A model generated the notes under the pieces. The model did not search any database and was not told the origin of the DNA. It saw only the letters and a program-made list of their open reading frames with translations. Position numbers and translations under genes: made by a program. 26,914 nt of DNA from Deltaproteobacteria bacterium. Its GTDB lineage: Bacteria > Desulfobacterota > Desulfobacteria > Desulfobacterales > C00003060. Where the stretch lies: positions 1 to 26,914 of the forward strand of contig JAFDGP010000002.1 in the NCBI GenBank assembly GCA_019309245.1. The letters are read 5' to 3'. Of this stretch, positions 23,297 to 26,914 are shown piece after piece. Position 1 is the stretch's first letter, and every line of letters starts with the position of its first letter.

Positions 23297-24468
23297 GTTT
23301 TTTCGAGGGGCACAGCCAGGGTAACCCGGGTTCCCCATCCCGGTTGCGAGTTTACAGACATGGTGCCGCCGAAGAGCTCCAACTGTTCATAGATACTGAA
23401 CAGTCCGAAGCGGCCGTCGGGTGCCGGTGACTCATAGGCTGTGGGGTTAAAACCGACCCCATCGTCTCGGATATCAACCACCACCCAATTCTCAGTTGCC
23501 GACAAGCACACATTTGCCCGCCTTGCCCGGGCATGTTTGGCCACATTGGCAAGCAGTTCCCGAATAGCCTGGAATAAAAGGATCTCAAGGGCATTACCCA
23601 GGCACTTGGGCGCCTGGTCGCCTCTGAACTCAACGCGGATTCCGTACCGGTCAGCTGTCTGGCGCACGAGCCATTGAACGGCAGGCACGAAGCCGAGTTC
23701 CTTGAGAACCGGAGAGCCCAGTTGCAATATCAGGCCGCGGACATCTCGAATGCTGCAGTCCACCAGCTCCATAACCTTAACGAGCTGGTTGTTTACTCCC
23801 TGGGTCAGAGGCAGACCCAGGAGTTCAGCCAGCTTTATCCTGGCAAAGGCCAGGTGTTGGCCGAGGTGGTCATGCACGTCTGCGGCGATGCGGCGACGCT
23901 CCCTTTCTTGTGCCAGTGCCACAGCAACGGCCAGCGAACGCCCTGGTGGCGGATCAGTGTGCAGTCGGGCCGAAATGAGCCGGGGGGTGCAAGAGGAATT
24001 GTCGGCTTGCCCGCCATGTTGAGTGCGCGAACCATCTGCGAGAACTTCGACCAGTTCAATCGCCTGGACGATTCTGCCGGCCTGGTCCATGATCGGACTT
24101 GCAAGCACACGGTGACGACGAACGCGTCCGCCCAGAGTGACCCGGCAAAAGCCTTCGTGGGTGCCGCCGTCAACAAGGGTCTTGTGGGTGGGACACGACG
24201 CACAAGCACGATCCCTCGGAGGATCGTGGAGGCTCCGGTAACAAATCGGTCGCTGGCGTTCGTCGATCCACGGAAACCGGGCCTTCATGTATTGATTAAG
24301 AGCCAGGATTTCCATCCGGGCACTCATGATCAGGACCCCAAGCGCAATGTGTTCCACAATGCCGTGATAGTGTTGTCGGCTTTCCTGCAACGCCGCCGTG
24401 CAGGCTTCCAGGTCCTGACAGGGGGCTTGGTTGTCGTGATCGCGTTCTTGATCCTTGGATCGCACCAT
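23278..24468 (-). CDS. PAS-HisKA_3 sensor histidine kinase (NarL-type)
   Basis: Cytoplasmic sensor kinase that should phosphorylate a LuxR/NarL-type response regulator, not present in the window. No membrane segment is visible. A PAS domain (about residues 28-145, HGIVEHIALGVLIMSARMEILALNQ) contains a Cys76-x12-Cys89-x2-Cys92 cluster (ICYRSLHD...ACASCPT), a pattern I associate with metal or redox-sensing PAS domains in anaerobes. The HisKA_3 dimerisation box ERRRIAADVHDHLGQ has the phosphate-accepting His199. The ATPase domain has RELLANVAKHARA (N box, Asn308), DIRDDGVGF (G1) and GRFGLFSIYEQLELFGG (G2). Start is ATG 24468. The gene end overlaps hisD by 19 bp, tail to tail, so the products share DNA but not transcripts. 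Confidence 0.92.
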   Translation of the reverse strand: MVRSKDQERDHDNQAPCQDLEACTAALQESRQHYHGIVEHIALGVLIMSARMEILALNQYMKARFPWIDERQRPICYRSLHDPPRDRACASCPTHKTLVDGGTHEGFCRVTLGGRVRRHRVLASPIMDQAGRIVQAIELVEVLADGSRTQHGGQADNSSCTPRLISARLHTDPPPGRSLAVAVALAQERERRRIAADVHDHLGQHLAFARIKLAELLGLPLTQGVNNQLVKVMELVDCSIRDVRGLILQLGSPVLKELGFVPAVQWLVRQTADRYGIRVEFRGDQAPKCLGNALEILLFQAIRELLANVAKHARARRANVCLSATENWVVVDIRDDGVGFNPTAYESPAPDGRFGLFSIYEQLELFGGTMSVNSQPGWGTRVTLAVPLEKTQDRGL

Positions 24469-24542
24469 CTTTGTTCTTGTTTCGAGCTTCGGGAGACCGA
24501 TGGGTACCTCGGCGGTTCGACCGTAGAAAAGCCGATCTTGCC

Positions 24543-24571
24543 CCTATTGCACAAAACCCCGCGGGTGTCAA
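24543..24571 (-). promoter_or_regulatory. Possible promoter of the histidine kinase gene
   Basis: A perfect -35 TTGACA, a 17-nt spacer and a poor -10 AATAGG on the minus strand, about 75 nt before the kinase start. The -10 weakness keeps confidence low. Confidence 0.35.
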
Positions 24572-24673
24572 GGCACTGAGCCGGATTTGGGCCGGTACGT
24601 TTCAGGAATATCGGGCGGCCTTCAGCCCTGCAGGCGGCAGCCGTTGTTATTTCAAAGAGGATCTTACGGAGGC

Positions 24674-26113
24674 CTAATCAAAGACCAGATCGTGGTCTAT
24701 CACAGTGCCGTCGGGGATGCTGACCTGGGCGGACCCGTGGTTGGTGATGCTGACCTCGTCGTGGACCTGGACGTCTTTTCCAAAAACCACATCGCCACGC
24801 ACCTTCAGGCTGCAACATTGCAACAGGGACGGCGCACCGCCGGGAAAGCGTTCGCGCAACTGGTCGATTTTCTTGAAAAACCGTTCGTCAAGATCGACCA
24901 CTGGAGGCTTTGGGGTGCGTTTTGGATTCAAGGCAACCCGGTATTCATCGGTCAGCACATAGGCGTCAGACCACAACGTAAGAAGATCCTGGCATTTTTT
25001 GACAGGGGCAAAGCGCCTTCGAGGCACCCGGATGGCCGTGGCACGCTCAAATACCGAAATCGCGGCTCCCATAGCGGTTTCGAGTTGGAATACCGGTGGG
25101 GAGGCATCATCTCTGGGATCAATGGTTTTCGGGTTTCGGATCATGGACAACGGAAGGACGTGGTTATGGCGGCGCAGCAACCGGTCCAGGGCCCGAAGGT
25201 CGATCCAGATATTGTTTGTGTTAAAATATCGGTAGCGGGTTATATCCTGAAAGGCATCCCGCTCGTCATCGGGACATTGGGCGATCTCCCTGAGTACGAG
25301 CCGGCCGTCGTGAAGTCGGGCCAGGTGTCCGCCCTTTCGGTCGGTCGGGGTTCGTTCGGCCACCTCCATCATGAAATCGGCATCTGTTTGAGAAAAATAG
25401 CCCAGCAGGGCCTCGTCGGTTTCCGCCCCCAGATTGTCCGAGTTTGAGATAAAGGCGTGGCGGATTCCCGCGTCCAGAAGTCGCTTGAGAATTCCGGAAG
25501 TGGTCAGGGCCAAATAGAGATCTCCATGGCCGGGAGGGTTCCATTCCAGGGCGGGATCCGCAGGCCATGCGGCCGGGGCAGGGCCTTCCTGCAAGACCTT
25601 GGGAAACTTGTGTTGTACAAAGCCGATCGGCAAATCATTGACCGCCAGGTCCTCATAGACTGCCAGCGCGTGCATCGTGTCGGCGTGGGTCCTGAAACTG
25701 TTCATGAACAGCAACGGCAGCCTGACGCCCGCCATTTCTCGGAGTGAGAGGACCTGGCGAACGATGATATCCAGAAAACTCAAGCCGTTTTTTGCCTCCA
25801 GCAGGGACTTTGCCTTACACAAACCCATACTGGTCCCCAGGCCGCCGTTGAGCTTGATGACCACGGCATGTTTCAGGGCCTTTCTGCCTGCCTCTTGATA
25901 TGCGGAAACGTCTTGTAGATGGGCGATTTCATGATCGGTAACCGGGGCGATATCACGGTCCGAAATTCGGCCTGTGTCGCCCGTGACCAGCCGGGTATAG
26001 TAGTAGGCAAAGGTGTCAATGACCAGGCCGGGCAATCCGGCCCGAAGCATCTTTTCACGGAATGGACGTAAACGAATCTCGATGTCAGAAGGGGTGCCGT
26101 GTTGATCTGTCAT
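24674..26113 (-). CDS. UTP--glucose-1-phosphate uridylyltransferase (eukaryotic-type UGPase)
   Basis: Makes a UDP-sugar from a sugar 1-phosphate and UTP, supplying glycan precursors. It belongs to the eukaryote-like UDPGP family, not to bacterial GalU: the nucleotide-binding loop is KLNGGLGTSMG (residues 87-97), followed by LPLLFMNSFRTHADTM, WNPPGHGDLYLALTTSGIL, AFISNSDNLGAETD, FMMEVAERTPTDRKGGHLA and TNNIWIDLRAL. A C-terminal left-handed beta-helix-like region (SLKVRGDVVFGKDVQVHDEV) ends the 479-residue protein. ATG 26113 is chosen; a TTG eight codons earlier is in frame and neither start has a strong ribosome-binding site. The MBL-fold gene ends 35 nt upstream on the same strand. Another sugar 1-phosphate is possible as substrate. 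Confidence 0.92.
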   Translation of the reverse strand: MTDQHGTPSDIEIRLRPFREKMLRAGLPGLVIDTFAYYYTRLVTGDTGRISDRDIAPVTDHEIAHLQDVSAYQEAGRKALKHAVVIKLNGGLGTSMGLCKAKSLLEAKNGLSFLDIIVRQVLSLREMAGVRLPLLFMNSFRTHADTMHALAVYEDLAVNDLPIGFVQHKFPKVLQEGPAPAAWPADPALEWNPPGHGDLYLALTTSGILKRLLDAGIRHAFISNSDNLGAETDEALLGYFSQTDADFMMEVAERTPTDRKGGHLARLHDGRLVLREIAQCPDDERDAFQDITRYRYFNTNNIWIDLRALDRLLRRHNHVLPLSMIRNPKTIDPRDDASPPVFQLETAMGAAISVFERATAIRVPRRRFAPVKKCQDLLTLWSDAYVLTDEYRVALNPKRTPKPPVVDLDERFFKKIDQLRERFPGGAPSLLQCCSLKVRGDVVFGKDVQVHDEVSITNHGSAQVSIPDGTVIDHDLVFD

Positions 26114-26148
26114 GGTGAAAAAAAGCCCTTTAATCAATACGGAACGTG

Positions 26149-26796
26149 CTAAATCGGGATGAATTCAGAGATATACGGATTGTTGTGTCGTTCATAAGCG
26201 ACTGTCGATGAAGGGCGTCCGCCATAATCGTGGCCGGGCCATATGATGGTGTCATCGGGCAGGGTGAGAATCCGTGTTCTGATAGATTCCAACAGGGTTT
26301 CCATGCTGCCACCGGGAAAATCGGTCCTGCCCACGGCCCCCACAAACAGGGTGTCACCCGTAAAAAGATGGTTGTCGACGTGCAGGCAGATCCCGCCGGG
26401 CGTGTGCCCGGGTGTGTGAATGACCTCCAGGGCCTTTTGCCCGAAGCCGATGGCGTCGCCGTCGGTGACCTCCACATCCGCGGGCGGTGACGGGGCAAAT
26501 CCCATCTGGGCGCCCAGGGACTGGCCCTCAGGGGTGCTGAAGAATTGGTTGTCCAGCGCATGCATGTAGATCTTGGCTCCGGTTAAGGCGACAATCCGGG
26601 CGTTTCCGCACGTATGATCCGGGTGGCCATGGGTGTTGACCACCGATTCGATCCGAATGCCTGCACGTCGGGCTGTATCGACAATACGGTCCTCATCTCC
26701 AGCCGGGTCAATGACCAATCCCAGGCCGGTTTTCTTGCACCCCAGCAGGTAACAGAAGACCTCCATGAATCCCACCTTGATTTGTTCAATGATCAT
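26149..26796 (-). CDS. MBL-fold metallo-hydrolase, glyoxalase II-like
   Basis: Small metallo-beta-lactamase-fold hydrolase with two metal ions, in the glyoxalase II/hydroxyacylglutathione hydrolase-like branch. Metal ligands are visible in order: THGHPDH (residues 55-61), HTPGHTPGG (about 126-134), FTGDTLFVGAVGRTDFPGG, and WPGHDYGG near the C-terminus. At 215 residues it lacks the C-terminal helical domain of true glyoxalase II, so thioester hydrolysis is plausible but the substrate is not fixed. Start ATG 26796; the ribosome-binding site is weak (AGGA, 13 nt upstream). It may be co-transcribed with the uridylyltransferase, 35 nt downstream. Confidence 0.93.
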   Translation of the reverse strand: MIIEQIKVGFMEVFCYLLGCKKTGLGLVIDPAGDEDRIVDTARRAGIRIESVVNTHGHPDHTCGNARIVALTGAKIYMHALDNQFFSTPEGQSLGAQMGFAPSPPADVEVTDGDAIGFGQKALEVIHTPGHTPGGICLHVDNHLFTGDTLFVGAVGRTDFPGGSMETLLESIRTRILTLPDDTIIWPGHDYGGRPSSTVAYERHNNPYISEFIPI

Positions 26797-26914
26797 GCTC
26801 TGAAAAAGTCCTGTCTTTGACTTATGTTTGATCGAAACGGGACCTGCACTAAGGGTGGTTGCCGACCGGAACCACCCATCCGAAGGGATCTTCCGCGCGA
26901 CCGTATTGAATGTC

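Noticed and set aside
21854..23338. Long 494-codon open frame on the minus strand across hisD
   Set aside because: It is antisense to a full, family-perfect hisD and has Arg/His/Gly-rich composition with no domain; it is a GC-rich shadow frame.
1..26914. CRISPR arrays, tRNA or rRNA genes, prophage genes
   Set aside because: I saw no regularly spaced short repeats, no tRNA-like cloverleaf or rRNA signature, and no phage structural or integrase genes. A covariance scan would be decisive for small RNAs.

Overview
The window looks like chromosomal DNA from a GC-rich, strictly anaerobic Desulfobacterota-type bacterium, most likely a Desulfobacterales-like sulfate reducer. This is an inference from gene content: VPLPA-CTERM surface proteins, a two-subunit cobalamin-dependent methylmalonyl-CoA mutase beside a biotin-dependent carboxyltransferase, an orphan LarB, a cobalamin-binding-type radical SAM protein, and many intergenic palindromic repeats. 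No 16S rRNA, tRNA, prophage or CRISPR array was seen, so the taxon cannot be fixed from the window.

Region 1 (about 1-5700, minus strand) is one cobalamin-regulated unit. A sigma70-like promoter (5672-5700) leads into a clear cobalamin riboswitch (5480-5662), an intrinsic terminator (5381-5419), and then four genes: a DUF4465 VPLPA-CTERM protein, a second VPLPA-CTERM surface protein, a secreted propeller-like protein with a calcium-binding tail, and a BtuB-like TonB-dependent receptor. The parts match, family by family, the surface cobalamin-capture loci of Bacteroidetes. Here the lipoprotein anchors appear to be replaced by exosortase-type sorting signals. This is the best candidate for an undescribed system in the window.

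Region 2 (5750-8250, plus strand) holds comM and larB. Region 3 (8250-14413, minus strand) holds gmhB, an rlpA lipoprotein gene, and a propionate/methylmalonyl-CoA cluster running biotin carrier, carboxyltransferase, mutase large subunit, mutase small subunit. The rlpA gene carries a 201-bp palindromic element inserted in frame between perfect 12-bp direct repeats. Removing it on paper restores a compact lipoprotein signal peptide.

Region 4 (14414-21554) contains a repeat-rich gap, the hsp20-lon proteostasis pair, an HDOD regulator, a collapsed FAD oxidoreductase/rhodanese pseudogene, a macrodomain hydrolase and a radical SAM-TPR protein. Region 5 (21555-26914) contains a second repeat-rich gap, hisD, a PAS histidine kinase whose end overlaps hisD tail to tail, a eukaryotic-type UTP-sugar uridylyltransferase and an MBL-fold hydrolase.

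Cobalamin links several loci: the riboswitch operon probably imports it, the mutase uses it, and the radical SAM protein has the matching N-terminal domain. Several dispersed palindromes (8984-9081, 9829-10041, 14521-14682, 21765-21900) and a two-copy repeat (14852 and 21659) indicate a genome rich in small non-autonomous repeats.
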